The notes under the pieces: model-generated
Databases searched by the model: none
What the model was told of the DNA's origin: nothing
Seen by the model: the letters and a program-made list of their open reading frames with translations, nothing else
From: JACKII01 sp041687435
GTDB lineage: Bacteria; Pseudomonadota; Alphaproteobacteria; Bin95
Length of the DNA: 64,000 nt
Reading direction: 5' to 3'
Assembly: GCA_041687435.1 (NCBI GenBank)
Contig: JAWLBX010000003.1
Location: forward strand, 1 to 64,000
Part shown: positions 1-9,700 of the stretch, one piece after another
Position numbering within the stretch: the stretch's first letter is position 1
How the letters are laid out: each line of letters starts with the position of its first letter
Position numbers and translations under genes: made by a program

Positions 1-1079
1 CCCTTCGCCACTTCCGCGGAATTGTCGTCGCTCCATTCCGGCTGTTCGACGATCTGGGTCCAGCCGTGGCTCGGGTGGCCGTCATAGAGTGGCCCGGCCG
101 CAAAATTGGCATGGTCGATGATCATGTGCATCGGGCAGGGGGTGGCCAGCGGCAGCCAGACGCCGTTCTTCGGAACCTTGCCGTGGCGGGTGTGGTATTT
201 CTCGTCACAGAAGCGCCGGCCGTCCGGGCCGACAACGATCATGCCGCCCGGAATGCTCTTCGAATAATGCAGGTTCTGCATGGAAAGCGAGGTCGGAATT
301 TCCGGCACTTTCAGCGCCATGCCAGGCCCCGCCACATTGTTCATGTGCCAAAGGTCGGCACCAACGCTCAGGCCCATGGTGACGCCGTCGCCGGTATTAT
401 ACGGGCTGCCGGAGGTGTAGCAGCAAGGCAGGCCGGGCAGGTAGTTGCGGATCATCTCCTGATTGTTCTCGAAGCCGCCGCAGGTCAGGATCACCGCCCG
501 ACGCGCCTTCACGGCGATGCGCCTGCCATCCTGCTCTGCCCAGATGCCGCGAATTTCGCCGGTCGCGCCGTCCTGAATCAGTTCCTGCCCTGGCGTCTCA
601 AACGCGATCCGGATCGGTCGCTCGCGCACCAGGCTTTCGAACCGCTTCCAGGTCAGCGAATAGCCATAGACATCCCCATCATGGAATTTGTGGGTGGAGA
701 ATGCGCCCGGCAGTTCCGGAAACTCGATGCCGACTGGCTGGTGTTGGTGTTCCTGCGGGTCCGCGCCGAGGCTGGCGAGCCAGTCGTTGTTGCGGCACAT
801 CTCATCCGCCCAGACCAGCACCATTTCCTCCGGCACCGTGTAGGGGCCGCAGAGCGCGCGCAGGTATTTCGCCGCCTCGATAGGGCCGGAGGTGTTGAGG
901 TAACCTTGCCCGGCCACCTTGGTGTTGCCGCCGTGCTGGCCTTCCGGCGCCTTCTCCAAAATCAGCACGTCGGCGCCCGCATCGTGTGCGCTGACGGACG
1001 CCGCGAAGCCGGCGCCGCCGAAGCCGACGACAACAACATCGGCCTCCATATCCCAGCGGGCGGGCAGAGTGCGGCTCAT
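1..1079 (-). CDS. FAD-dependent oxidoreductase, fumarate reductase / 3-ketosteroid dehydrogenase-like (C-terminus outside window)
   Basis: The protein starts at 1079 and runs off the window start, so about 359 residues are visible. Near the N-terminus there is a dinucleotide-binding signature, VVVVGFGGAGFAAS, followed by LILEK and GGNTKVAGQGYLNTS, which is the FAD-binding layout of the fumarate reductase/succinate dehydrogenase flavoprotein and KstD family. Further on, a conserved-looking ILTCGGFENN segment closes the FAD domain. The substrate cannot be read from sequence; relatives act on steroids, fumarate or urocanate. Its start codon overlaps the stop of the upstream hydroxyacid dehydrogenase gene in an ATGA arrangement, so the two are probably translationally coupled and may serve one catabolic step series. 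Family assignment is secure, substrate unknown. Confidence 0.85.
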   Translation of the reverse strand, partial: MSRTLPARWDMEADVVVVGFGGAGFAASVSAHDAGADVLILEKAPEGQHGGNTKVAGQGYLNTSGPIEAAKYLRALCGPYTVPEEMVLVWADEMCRNNDWLASLGADPQEHQHQPVGIEFPELPGAFSTHKFHDGDVYGYSLTWKRFESLVRERPIRIAFETPGQELIQDGATGEIRGIWAEQDGRRIAVKARRAVILTCGGFENNQEMIRNYLPGLPCCYTSGSPYNTGDGVTMGLSVGADLWHMNNVAGPGMALKVPEIPTSLSMQNLHYSKSIPGGMIVVGPDGRRFCDEKYHTRHGKVPKNGVWLPLATPCPMHMIIDHANFAAGPLYDGHPSHGWTQIVEQPEWSDDNSAEVAK

Positions 1080-2041
1080 GCCTCCAACTCCGGAACGACC
1101 CAGAGCGGCGCCTCGCCACGGGCGACGCGCTGCACATTGTCAAACGCATTGCGTACGCGCGCGGTGTTGCTTTCGAATGTCGGCCCGGCCAGGTGCGCGG
1201 TCAGAATGGCGTTGTCCAGGCTGAACAGCGGGTTGTCCGCCTGCGGGGGTTCCTGGTCGAACACGTCCAGCCCTGCACCCCAGATCGTGCCGTCGGAAAG
1301 CGCCTGTATCAGCGCGGCCTCATCCACCACCGGGCCGCGCGCGGTGTTGACCAGAATGGCGCTGGGCTTCATGAGCGCCAACTCCTCCGCACCGATCAGG
1401 TGGCGGGTCGACTCGTTCAGCGGCGTGTGCAGCGAAACCACATCGGCCTCGCGCAGCAGTTCACGCAGCAGGCGGAAGCGCACGTTCAGCCCGTCCTCCT
1501 GATCCTCGCGCAGCCGCGCGATGTCGTAATAGATCACGCGCATCCCGAATGCCTGGGCCAGCCGCGCGGTTTTCTTGCCGATCGTGCCAAGGCCGACAAT
1601 GCCCATGGTGCGGTTGCGAAGCTCGTGCACGCGCGGGGTCTGGTTGCCGCGCCATTGCCCGGCAGAGACGCTCTTGTGCTGCCGCACCAACTGGCGCGAG
1701 ACGGCCAGCGCCAGCAGCAAGGCATGCTCGGACACGGCAACGGAGTTGGCGCCGCCATTGTTGCACACCGGCACCTTTGCGGCACGCGCGGCACCCAGGT
1801 CCGCCTGGTCGTAACCGGCGCTCAGAAGCTGCACCAGTTTGAGGTTCGGACCGGTCAGGAACAATTCCCGGTCCACCAGCATATCGACGAAGCCAACCAG
1901 GTATTCGGCGCTGGCCATGGCATCGCGGTATTCGGCGCTCTTCGCCGGCACGATCTGCAGATCGAAGCCGGAAGGTGCCATTTCCCGCGCAACATCGGCG
2001 GCGTCGGGGAAGTTGGTGACAAAGACGATCCGGGGGTGCAT
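1076..2041 (-). CDS. D-isomer-specific 2-hydroxyacid dehydrogenase
   Basis: This 321-residue protein is NAD(P)-dependent and reduces a 2-keto acid to a D-2-hydroxy acid or the reverse. The Rossmann motif GIVGLGTIGKKTARLAQ lies mid-protein. The catalytic Arg is in NTARGPVVDE, the Glu in DVFDQEPP and the His in LTAHLAG, so the triad is complete. The start chosen at 2041 (MHPRIVFVTNFPD) gives the normal family length; a longer open frame continues upstream to 2332 but overlaps the divergent SDR gene and does not look like family sequence. The stop overlaps the start of the FAD oxidoreductase by 4 bp. Substrate is unknown; members include glyoxylate, phosphoglycerate and hydroxypyruvate reductases. 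Confidence 0.9.
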   Translation of the reverse strand: MHPRIVFVTNFPDAADVAREMAPSGFDLQIVPAKSAEYRDAMASAEYLVGFVDMLVDRELFLTGPNLKLVQLLSAGYDQADLGAARAAKVPVCNNGGANSVAVSEHALLLALAVSRQLVRQHKSVSAGQWRGNQTPRVHELRNRTMGIVGLGTIGKKTARLAQAFGMRVIYYDIARLREDQEDGLNVRFRLLRELLREADVVSLHTPLNESTRHLIGAEELALMKPSAILVNTARGPVVDEAALIQALSDGTIWGAGLDVFDQEPPQADNPLFSLDNAILTAHLAGPTFESNTARVRNAFDNVQRVARGEAPLWVVPELEA

Positions 2042-2132
2042 CGGGCGGTCCGCTTCTGTTGGCGTTGGGCGTTGGTTACTGATAGCGTCCAACCAAACAA
2101 AGCCGCAACACGGAAAGCTGGAGGACCGCCCC

Positions 2133-2975
2133 ATGAACCCATCGAAAAAGCCCGTCTGCGTTGTCATCGGCGCTACATCCAAATGGCAGTCGGACGGGCG
2201 GCAGACCCACCTGATCCACGGCCAGGGCGTGCCCGACGACCATCTGCCGGTGGCGGTGCGCTGGGGTGTCGGCGGTGCGCTGGCGCAGAAATTCGCGGCG
2301 GAAGGCTTCTTCACCGTCCTGACCACGCGCACGGCATCGAACGCCTCGCGTTTGGAGGATGCAATCCGCCAGCAGGGTCATGAGGCCATGACTGTCGAGC
2401 TGGACCTGTCCTCGGAGGATTCGATCAAGGCTGCCTTCGCCCGGATCCGCGCGGAAGCGGGCGACCCGGAGGTGCTGATCTACAATGCAGGCTACAACGA
2501 CGGCCGCGAACTGCCGGAAGGTATGGACCTGCTGGAATACATCCCGACCGACCTGTTCGACCGCACCCAGCATGTCGCCTGCCGCGGGCCGTTCCTGGTG
2601 GCGAAGGAGGTGCTGCCGGCAATGCGGAAGGCCGGCAAGGGCTCCTTCCTCATTTCCAACAACTCGTCGTCATTGCGCGGGCGCAAGCGCGAAACCGGGC
2701 AATCGCTGTACTATCCGCGCGTGATGATGCGCACGCTGGCGCAGGTTTTGACGGAGGAATATTCCGAACATGGCGTCCACGTCGCCAACGTGGTGATCGA
2801 CGGCCTGATCGACTCGCCTGGCACACGGGCCATGAAGCGGGCGCAAGAGAACCCGGACCTGGTTATCAAGCCTGAAGCGATCGCAAACGCCTTCTGGTAC
2901 CTGCACACGCAGGACCGCTCGGTCTGGACGCACGAATTGCAGCTGACGCCGCATGTGACCAAGCCGAGTTTTTGA
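2133..2975 (+). CDS. Atypical short-chain dehydrogenase/reductase
   Basis: The 280-residue protein has an SDR fold signature but two anomalies. The glycine-rich cofactor loop that is normally compact is split: VCVVIGATSK is followed by about 30 extra residues before RWGVGGALAQKFAAEG. The active-site region SNNSSS then SLYYPRVMMRTLAQ contains Ser and Tyr, but the Lys of the YxxxK pair is replaced by a non-Lys residue. The NAG motif is present as IYNAGYNDG. The start at 2133 follows a GAGGA Shine-Dalgarno about 8 bp upstream; a longer in-frame extension to 1839 overlaps the divergent dehydrogenase and was discarded. It may bind nucleotide without classical catalysis, or use another base. Function unknown. 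Confidence 0.8.
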   Translation: MNPSKKPVCVVIGATSKWQSDGRQTHLIHGQGVPDDHLPVAVRWGVGGALAQKFAAEGFFTVLTTRTASNASRLEDAIRQQGHEAMTVELDLSSEDSIKAAFARIRAEAGDPEVLIYNAGYNDGRELPEGMDLLEYIPTDLFDRTQHVACRGPFLVAKEVLPAMRKAGKGSFLISNNSSSLRGRKRETGQSLYYPRVMMRTLAQVLTEEYSEHGVHVANVVIDGLIDSPGTRAMKRAQENPDLVIKPEAIANAFWYLHTQDRSVWTHELQLTPHVTKPSF

Positions 2976-3008
2976 CGCCGCGTCGCCGCCTGTCCTTCAT
3001 GGCCGCCG

Positions 3009-3704
3009 TTACGCGTCGTCAGCATCGATCAGGGGGCTAGGCTTGGCGAAGCGTTCCAGGTCGGCACGGTCGTGCAGGGTGACGTGGGAACCGTCGATGC
3101 TAACTCCATAGGGTTGGAGATTCTTGATTGCCCGGCTCAGATTTTCCGGCGTCATGCCCAGCAGGGAGGCGAGCCGCCGCTTTTCCATCGGCAGGTCGAA
3201 TTCGTCCCGTCCCGCGGATTGCTGGATGCGAAGCAGATAGTTCGCCAGGCGCTCCAGCCCGGAACGCAGTTTAAGGTCTTTCGTGATTCTGATGCTGGTG
3301 CGATAGCGCTGGGCCAATTCGGTGACGATTGCGCGGGCGAAATGCGCATCGCTGGCAAAGATGGTGCGCACATCCTGGCTGGGGATCAGCACGATCCGGC
3401 TTTTCTCCAGCGTCCTGGCCGACATCAGGTAGGGCGCATCCTTGATCGTTGCGGCCAGAATGAAGGTCGATACCGGCTCCACCGTCGTCATGCTGGTTTC
3501 CCGCCCGTTCCAGGCGGAAAACAACTCCACCGAACCCGACACCACAACGTGCAGGAAATCGCTGCGTTCGCCTTCCGTGATCAGCTCGATCTGCGGCGGG
3601 AAGGTCTGGACATAGGACGCGCGCATTAAGGCCGTGAAGTTCGCATTCGCCATGTCTGCGAACAGGTGGAGGTTGCGGATCTCGGGAAATTCCGACTCGG
3701 GCAT
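3009..3704 (-). CDS. Crp/Fnr-family transcriptional regulator without iron-sulfur cysteines (Dnr/NarR-like)
   Basis: This 231-residue protein has an N-terminal cyclic-nucleotide-binding-like beta-roll (about residues 15-130), a dimerisation helix and a C-terminal winged helix. The recognition helix reads LGMTPENLSRAIKNL; its E-x-x-S-R spacing is the FNR-type signature that reads TTGAT half-sites. No cysteine occurs anywhere, so it cannot hold the FNR [4Fe-4S] cluster. Cys-free relatives (Dnr, NnrR, NarR) sense NO through heme, or nitrate/nitrite. It is divergent from narK, and a perfect FNR-type box lies 50 bp upstream of its own start, which suggests control of the nar operon and of itself. 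The effector is inferred, not visible. Confidence 0.9.
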   Translation of the reverse strand: MPESEFPEIRNLHLFADMANANFTALMRASYVQTFPPQIELITEGERSDFLHVVVSGSVELFSAWNGRETSMTTVEPVSTFILAATIKDAPYLMSARTLEKSRIVLIPSQDVRTIFASDAHFARAIVTELAQRYRTSIRITKDLKLRSGLERLANYLLRIQQSAGRDEFDLPMEKRRLASLLGMTPENLSRAIKNLQPYGVSIDGSHVTLHDRADLERFAKPSPLIDADDA

Positions 3705-3753
3705 TCTGATGTGCGCCTTGGCAAAAGGATCGGATCGTTACTCGCCCTATAGA

Positions 3754-3767
3754 TTGATAAATATCAA
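3754..3767. promoter_or_regulatory. Perfect FNR/Dnr-type operator in the divergent regulator-narK region
   Basis: The sequence TTGATAAATATCAA matches TTGAT-N4-ATCAA with no mismatch. Its centre is 56 bp upstream of the regulator start and about 115 bp upstream of the likely narK transcription start, so it is best placed to control the regulator gene, with possible distal action on narK. The surrounding 100 bp are strikingly AT-rich compared with the genome. Confidence 0.85.
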
Positions 3768-3868
3768 GACAAAAATTGCAAGATGAAAATTCTGAGCTTC
3801 ACAAATATGCTATTTCTAAAAATCATATGTTTGTTGGAAAATTATTTCGATAAACTCCTGATTGATTC

Positions 3869-3882
3869 CTGATCTAGATCAA
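3869..3882. promoter_or_regulatory. FNR/Dnr-type operator upstream of narK (one mismatch)
   Basis: CTGATCTAGATCAA fits TTGAT-N4-ATCAA with one mismatch in the first base. It is centred 88 bp before the narK start codon, leaving room for a class II promoter (site at about -41.5) and a leader of about 45 bp. This is the best candidate for anaerobic or nitrogen-oxide activation of the nar operon. Confidence 0.75.
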
Positions 3883-3963
3883 GTACCCAATACCGTCTGC
3901 GGTGCATCGCATGGAGTACTCGGAAACGACTTCCATGCGGGTCCATATCAGGAGGGTCGACGG

Positions 3964-6693
3964 ATGCATTCGCTTGAAGGGGTTTCAGGCGCAGATCGGT
4001 ACCGGGCTCTGGGTTTGAGCACGTTTTCGTTCACAGTGTGTTTTGCGGTGTGGACGATCTTTTCTATCATCGGGGTCGCCATCAAGGCGGAACTGGGGCT
4101 GAACGAGGCGGAATTTGGCCTGTTGGTGGCCACGCCAATCCTGACCGGTTCGCTTACCCGATTGTTCCTGGGGGTTTTGACGGAAAAATACGGCGGCAGG
4201 CTGGTATTTCCGTTGCAGATGATCCTGGCCGGCGCGGCAACCTGGATCCTCACCTGGGCCACCACTTATGAGATGTATCTGCTTGCGGCTTTGGGCATCG
4301 GCCTTGCCGGGGGCTCGTTTATCATCGGCGTCGCCTATGTCTCGCGCTGGTATCCGAAGGCGGAGCAGGGCACGGCGCTCGGCATTTTTGGCATGGGCAA
4401 TGTCGGCGCGGCGGTGACGAAGTTCATCGCGCCGTTCGTGATGGTCGCCTATGGCTGGCAGGGTGTGGCACAGGTTTGGGCGGTTGCCCTGGTGGCTACG
4501 GGCGTGCTGTTCTTCGTTTTCGCCAAGGATGACCCGGCACTGGTCGCCCGGCGCGAGGCCGGCGCGCGCGCGCCTAGCCTGGCGGAGCAGTTTGCGCCGC
4601 TGCGCAACCTGCAGGTCTGGCGGTTCTCCCTCTATTACTTCTTCGTGTTCGGCGGCTTCGTCGCGCTGGCGCTTTGGATGCCGCACTATCTGATCGACGT
4701 CTATGGCATGGATATCCGCACGGCCGGCATGGCGGCGGCGGCGTTTTCTTTGGCGGCCAGCGTGTTCCGCGCCTATGGCGGCCACCTGTCGGACCGGTTC
4801 GGCGCCCGGTCGGTCATGTATTGGACCTTCGGCTTTTCGCTGGTGCTTCTGTTCATGCTGTCCTACCCGCCGACGGAGTACGTCATTCAGGGGAAGGACG
4901 GACCGATCGCCTTTGCGACATCCATGCCGCAATGGCCGTTCGTCGCCGTGCTGTTCGCCCTGGGCTTTTTCATGAGCCTGGGCAAGGCAGCGGTCTACAA
5001 ACACATTCCGGTCTATTACCCGAACCATGTCGGCGCGGTTGGCGGCCTGGTCGGCATGATCGGCGGCCTGGGCGGGTTTGTGCTGCCGATCCTTTTCGGC
5101 GCCGCGCTCGACATCACCGGCATTTACACCAGCTGCTTTGTTCTGCTGCTGGTGATCGTCGCGGTCTCGCTGATCTGGATGCACATGGCGATCCGCACGA
5201 TGGAGCGCGAGGCGGTTGGCGCGGAACTCGACCGGCTGCCGGACCTGCCGGAAATGGCGCCGATCCACGACGCCGAGGCGACAGCGATGCCCCGCACGCT
5301 GGAGGACTGGCGGCCGGAAGATCCTGAGTTCTGGGAGACTAGGGGCCGCCGGATCGCCCGGCGCAATCTGTGGATTTCGATCCCTGCGCTGCTGCTGGCG
5401 TTTTCGGTGTGGATGGTCTGGTCGGTCGTGGTGGCACGGCTGCCAGCCATCGGCTTCGATTTCACTGCGGCACAGCTGTTCTGGCTGGCGGCGCTGCCCG
5501 GTCTCTCTGGCGCCACGCTCCGCATTTTCTATAGCTTCATGGTGCCGATTTTCGGCGGCCGGCTCTGGACAACGATCTCGACCGCGTCGCTGCTGATCCC
5601 GGCCATCGGCATCGGATATGCCGTGCAGAACCCGCAAACGCCCTATCTGATCTTCCTGGTTCTGGCGCTGCTCTGCGGCTTCGGCGGCGGCAACTTTGCC
5701 TCCTCCATGGCCAACATCTCGTTCTTCTTCCCCAAGGCGGAAAAGGGCAATGCGCTGGCCCTGAATGCCGGGCTCGGCAATCTCGGCGTTTCCGTCATGC
5801 AGTTCCTGGTGCCGCTGGTCATTGCGGGCGGCGTGTTCGGGGCGCTGGGCGGCGCGCCGCAAACCATGAGCGGTGGCGGCGAACTCTGGATGCAGAACGC
5901 GGGCTTCATCTGGGTGCCGTTCATCATCGTGGCGACCGCGGCAGCCTGGATCGGCATGAACGACATCGCCGATGCCAAGGCCAGCTTTGCCGAGCAGGCG
6001 GTGATCTTCCAGCGCAAGCACAATTGGCTGATGTGCGTGCTCTACACCGGCACCTTCGGCAGCTTCATCGGCTATTCGGCTGGCTTCCCGCTGCTGACCA
6101 AACTGCAATTTCCGGAAGTGAATGCATTGCAGTTCGTGTTTCTGGGCCCGCTGGTCGGCGCCCTGTCTCGCGCCGGAACCGGCTGGGTTTCGGACAGGTT
6201 CGGCGGCGGGCGGGTCACGTTCTGGACCTTCATCGGCATGATCGTTGCGGTGTTCGGCGTGATCAGCTTCCTGCCGTCAGGCGGGGGCACCGGGAATTTC
6301 TGGGGCTTCTTCGCCTGTTTCATGGCGCTGTTCCTCCTGACCGGTGTCGGCAACGCCTCCACCTTCCAGATGATCCCCATCATTATGGGCCGGGAAATCC
6401 CGCGGCTTCTGCCGCATCTGCCGGCGGACGAACGGCGGCGCCAGGCCGACCGGGAAAGCGCGGCAATCATCGCCTTCACCAGCGCGATTGCCGCCTACGG
6501 CGCCTTTTTCATCCCCAAGGCCTATGGCACGGCCATCGCCATGACCGGCAGCCCGGTGCTGGCGCTCTGGGGGTTCCTGATCTTCTACGCCATCTGCGTC
6601 GCCATCACCTGGGGCTTCTACACGCGCCCCGGCGGCCTGCTGCATGCCATCGAGCGCAGGCATGGCGATCAGCCCAACGCACAACCGGCTTGA
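3964..6693 (+). CDS. narK: NarK1-NarK2 fused nitrate/nitrite transporter
   Basis: A 909-residue inner-membrane protein made of two complete MFS transporter halves. The first half (about residues 15-430) contains a nitrate signature region around GLAGGSFIIGVAYVSRWYPK and GIFGMGNVGAA. The second half (about 480-900) has FGGGNFASSMANISFFFPK and LNAGLGNLGVS. In Paracoccus the equivalent fusion combines a NarK1-type nitrate/proton symporter with a NarK2-type nitrate/nitrite exchanger. The start at 3964 follows GGAGGG with good spacing; an in-frame extension to 3862 lacks a ribosome site and covers the operator. It is the first gene of the nar operon, 17 bp before narG. Confidence 0.95.
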   Translation: MHSLEGVSGADRYRALGLSTFSFTVCFAVWTIFSIIGVAIKAELGLNEAEFGLLVATPILTGSLTRLFLGVLTEKYGGRLVFPLQMILAGAATWILTWATTYEMYLLAALGIGLAGGSFIIGVAYVSRWYPKAEQGTALGIFGMGNVGAAVTKFIAPFVMVAYGWQGVAQVWAVALVATGVLFFVFAKDDPALVARREAGARAPSLAEQFAPLRNLQVWRFSLYYFFVFGGFVALALWMPHYLIDVYGMDIRTAGMAAAAFSLAASVFRAYGGHLSDRFGARSVMYWTFGFSLVLLFMLSYPPTEYVIQGKDGPIAFATSMPQWPFVAVLFALGFFMSLGKAAVYKHIPVYYPNHVGAVGGLVGMIGGLGGFVLPILFGAALDITGIYTSCFVLLLVIVAVSLIWMHMAIRTMEREAVGAELDRLPDLPEMAPIHDAEATAMPRTLEDWRPEDPEFWETRGRRIARRNLWISIPALLLAFSVWMVWSVVVARLPAIGFDFTAAQLFWLAALPGLSGATLRIFYSFMVPIFGGRLWTTISTASLLIPAIGIGYAVQNPQTPYLIFLVLALLCGFGGGNFASSMANISFFFPKAEKGNALALNAGLGNLGVSVMQFLVPLVIAGGVFGALGGAPQTMSGGGELWMQNAGFIWVPFIIVATAAAWIGMNDIADAKASFAEQAVIFQRKHNWLMCVLYTGTFGSFIGYSAGFPLLTKLQFPEVNALQFVFLGPLVGALSRAGTGWVSDRFGGGRVTFWTFIGMIVAVFGVISFLPSGGGTGNFWGFFACFMALFLLTGVGNASTFQMIPIIMGREIPRLLPHLPADERRRQADRESAAIIAFTSAIAAYGAFFIPKAYGTAIAMTGSPVLALWGFLIFYAICVAITWGFYTRPGGLLHAIERRHGDQPNAQPA

Positions 6694-6710
6694 CCTGAAA
6701 GGACCACGTT

Positions 6711-9700
6711 ATGAGCCATCTGCTCGACAGACTGAATTTCCTGCAGCCGAAAGAACTGGAGCGGTTCGCCAACGGTCACGGCCAGGTCACGCGGGAAGAC
6801 CGCGCGTGGGAGGACACTTACCGCAACCGCTGGCGGCACGACAAAATCGTGCGCTCAACGCATGGGGTGAACTGCACCGGCTCCTGCTCCTGGAAGATCT
6901 ATGTGAAGTCCGGGATTGTGACCTGGGAGACCCAGCAGACCGACTACCCCCGCACCCGGCCGGATCTGCCGAACCACGAACCGCGCGGATGCGCGCGCGG
7001 TGCCAGCTATAGCTGGTACCTCTACAGTGCAAACCGGGTGAAGAACCCGCTGGTGCGGGGCCGGCTGATGAAGGTCTGGCGCGAGATGCGCAAGACCAAA
7101 TCGCCGATCGAGGCCTGGACCGACATCCAGCAGGACCCGATCCTGCGCGCGTCCTATGTGGAAACCCGGGGCAAGGGCGGCTTCGTGCGCGCAAGCTGGG
7201 ACGAGGCGACGGAAATCGTCGCCGCCGCCAATGCCTACACGGCCAGGACCTACGGCCCGGACCGGGTGTTCGGCTTCAGCCCAATCCCGGCCATGTCGAT
7301 GATCAGCTATGCGGCCGGCAGCCGGTATCTGAGCCTGCTGGGCGGCGTCTGCATGTCGTTTTACGATTGGTATTGCGACCTGCCGCCGGCTTCACCGCAA
7401 ACCTGGGGCGAGCAGACGGACGTGCCCGAAAGCGCGGATTGGTACAATGCCGGCTATCTGATTCTCTGGGGCTCGAACGTGCCGCAGACCCGCACGCCGG
7501 ATGCGCACTTCTACACGGAAGCCCGCTACCGCGGCACCAAGTCGGCCGTGATCTGCCCGGATTATTCCGAAGCGGCGAAGTTCGGCGATGTCTGGCTGAA
7601 CGTGAAGCAAGGCACGGACGCGGCGCTGGCCATGGCCTTTGGCCATGTCATCCTGCGCGAATTCCACCTGGACCGGCAGGCGGAGTATTTCGGCGACTAT
7701 TGCCGCAAATACTCCGATTTTCCGATGCTGGTGCAGTTGGAGGAGAGGGATGGCCGCTTGATTCCTGGCCGTTTCCTGCGCGCCGACGACCTCGACGGCA
7801 AACTTGGGGAGGAGAACAACCCTGAATGGAAAACCATCGCCATAGACGAGGTGTCGGGCCAACTCGTCGCCCCGAATGGCGCAATTGGCTATCGCTGGGG
7901 CGAACAGGGGAAATGGAACCTGGAGGAGAAGGCGGGCGCCGCCGAAACCCGGTTGAAGCTCACGCTCATAGGGGAGGGCGATCACGATGATGTCGCCGGG
8001 GTGGATTTCCCCTATTTCGGCGGGCAGGCGACCGCCGCTTTTTCCACCGGCGATGACCGGCCGGATGTCCTGACCCACAACATCCCGGTCCGAACGGTTC
8101 AGACGGCAGCGGGTGAGGTTCGGGTTGCCACCGTGTTCGACCTGTTCTGCGCGAATTACGGCCTGGATCGCGGACTGGGTGGCGACTGGGTCACGTCTGA
8201 TTACGATGCGGACGTGCCGGGCTCGCCGGCCTGGGCGGAGAAAATCACCGGGGTTCGCCGCGACCGGATCGTGCATGTGGCGCGCGAGTTCGCGCAGAAC
8301 GCGGAAAAGACCCAGGGCAAGTCCATGGTCATCATCGGCGCGGCCATGAACCACTGGTACCACATGGATATGAACTACCGCGGCGTCATCAACATGCTGG
8401 TGATGTGCGGCTGTGTCGGCCAGTCCGGCGGCGGCTGGGCGCACTATGTGGGGCAGGAGAAGTTGCGCCCCCAGACCGGCTGGCAACCGCTGGCCTTCGC
8501 TCTCGACTGGGCGCGCCCGCCGCGGCACATGAACTCCACCTCTGCCTGGTATGCGCACACCGACCAGTGGCGCTACGAAACGCTGCGGGCCGATGAAATC
8601 CTCTCGCCCACGGCGCCCAAGGGCGACTGGGACGCCAGCATGATCGACTACAACATCCGTGCCGAACGGATGGGCTGGCTGCCGTCTGCACCGCAGTTGA
8701 AAACCAATCCGCTGGAAGTGGCGAAGGCGGCAAAGGCCGCCGGCAAGGAGATTCCGGCCTATGTGGCCGAACAGCTTCAATCCGGCGCGTTGGAAATGTC
8801 GTGCGAAGACCCGGACGATCCCGCCAACTGGCCGCGCAACCTGTTTGTCTGGCGTTCGAACCTGCTGGGGTCATCCGGCAAGGGGCACGAATACTTTCTC
8901 AAGCACCTGCTTGGCACGGATCACGGCGTCATGGGCCGCGACCTGGGCGAGGAGGGTGGTCAACTGCCGAAGGAGGCGAAGTGGCACGAGGAGGCGCCGC
9001 GCGGCAAGCTGGACCTGCTGACATGCATCGATTTCCGCATGAGCACGACGGCGGTCTATTCCGATATCGTGCTGCCGACGGCCAGTTGGTACGAGAAGAA
9101 CGATCTCAACACGTCTGACATGCACCCGTTCATCCATCCGCTGCAGGCGGCGGTGGACCCGGCCTATGAAAGCAAGTCGGATTGGGAAATCTTCAAGGCC
9201 ATCGCCAAGAAATTCCAGGAAGTCGCGTCGGAAATTCTGGGGCAGGAAACCGATATCGTCGCTTCGCCCATCCTGCACGACACACCGGCAGAGATTGCGC
9301 AGGATCAGGTGCGCGACTGGAAGAAGGGCGAATGCGACCTGATCCCCGGCAAGACCGCGCCGAACTTCGTTGCGGTGGAGCGGGATTACCCCGCGCTCTA
9401 TGACCGGTTCGTGGCACTGGGCCCGCTGATGGACAAGGCGGGCAATGGCGGCAAGGGCATTGGCTGGAACACCGAGCACGAGGTGCAGGCGCTGCGCGAC
9501 CTGAACGGTGTCTGGGAGGATGGTCCGGCCAAGGGGTGCCCCAAGATCGTGACCGACATCGACGCGACGGAGGTCGTGCTGATGCTTGCGCCGGAAACCA
9601 ATGGCGAGGTGGCGGTGAAAGCCTGGGATGCGCTTTCAAAGATCACCGGGCGCGAACACGCCCATTTGGCCGTACCGAAGGAAGACGAGAAGATCCGGTT

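Noticed and set aside
66..1502. Long plus-strand open frame of 478 codons
   Set aside because: It is antisense to a well-formed FAD oxidoreductase and a dehydrogenase and has no recognisable domain; it is a high-GC shadow frame.
3985..6108. Minus-strand open frame of 707 codons opposite narK
   Set aside because: The product is rich in His, Arg, Gln and Asp without domains, typical antisense of membrane-protein codons.
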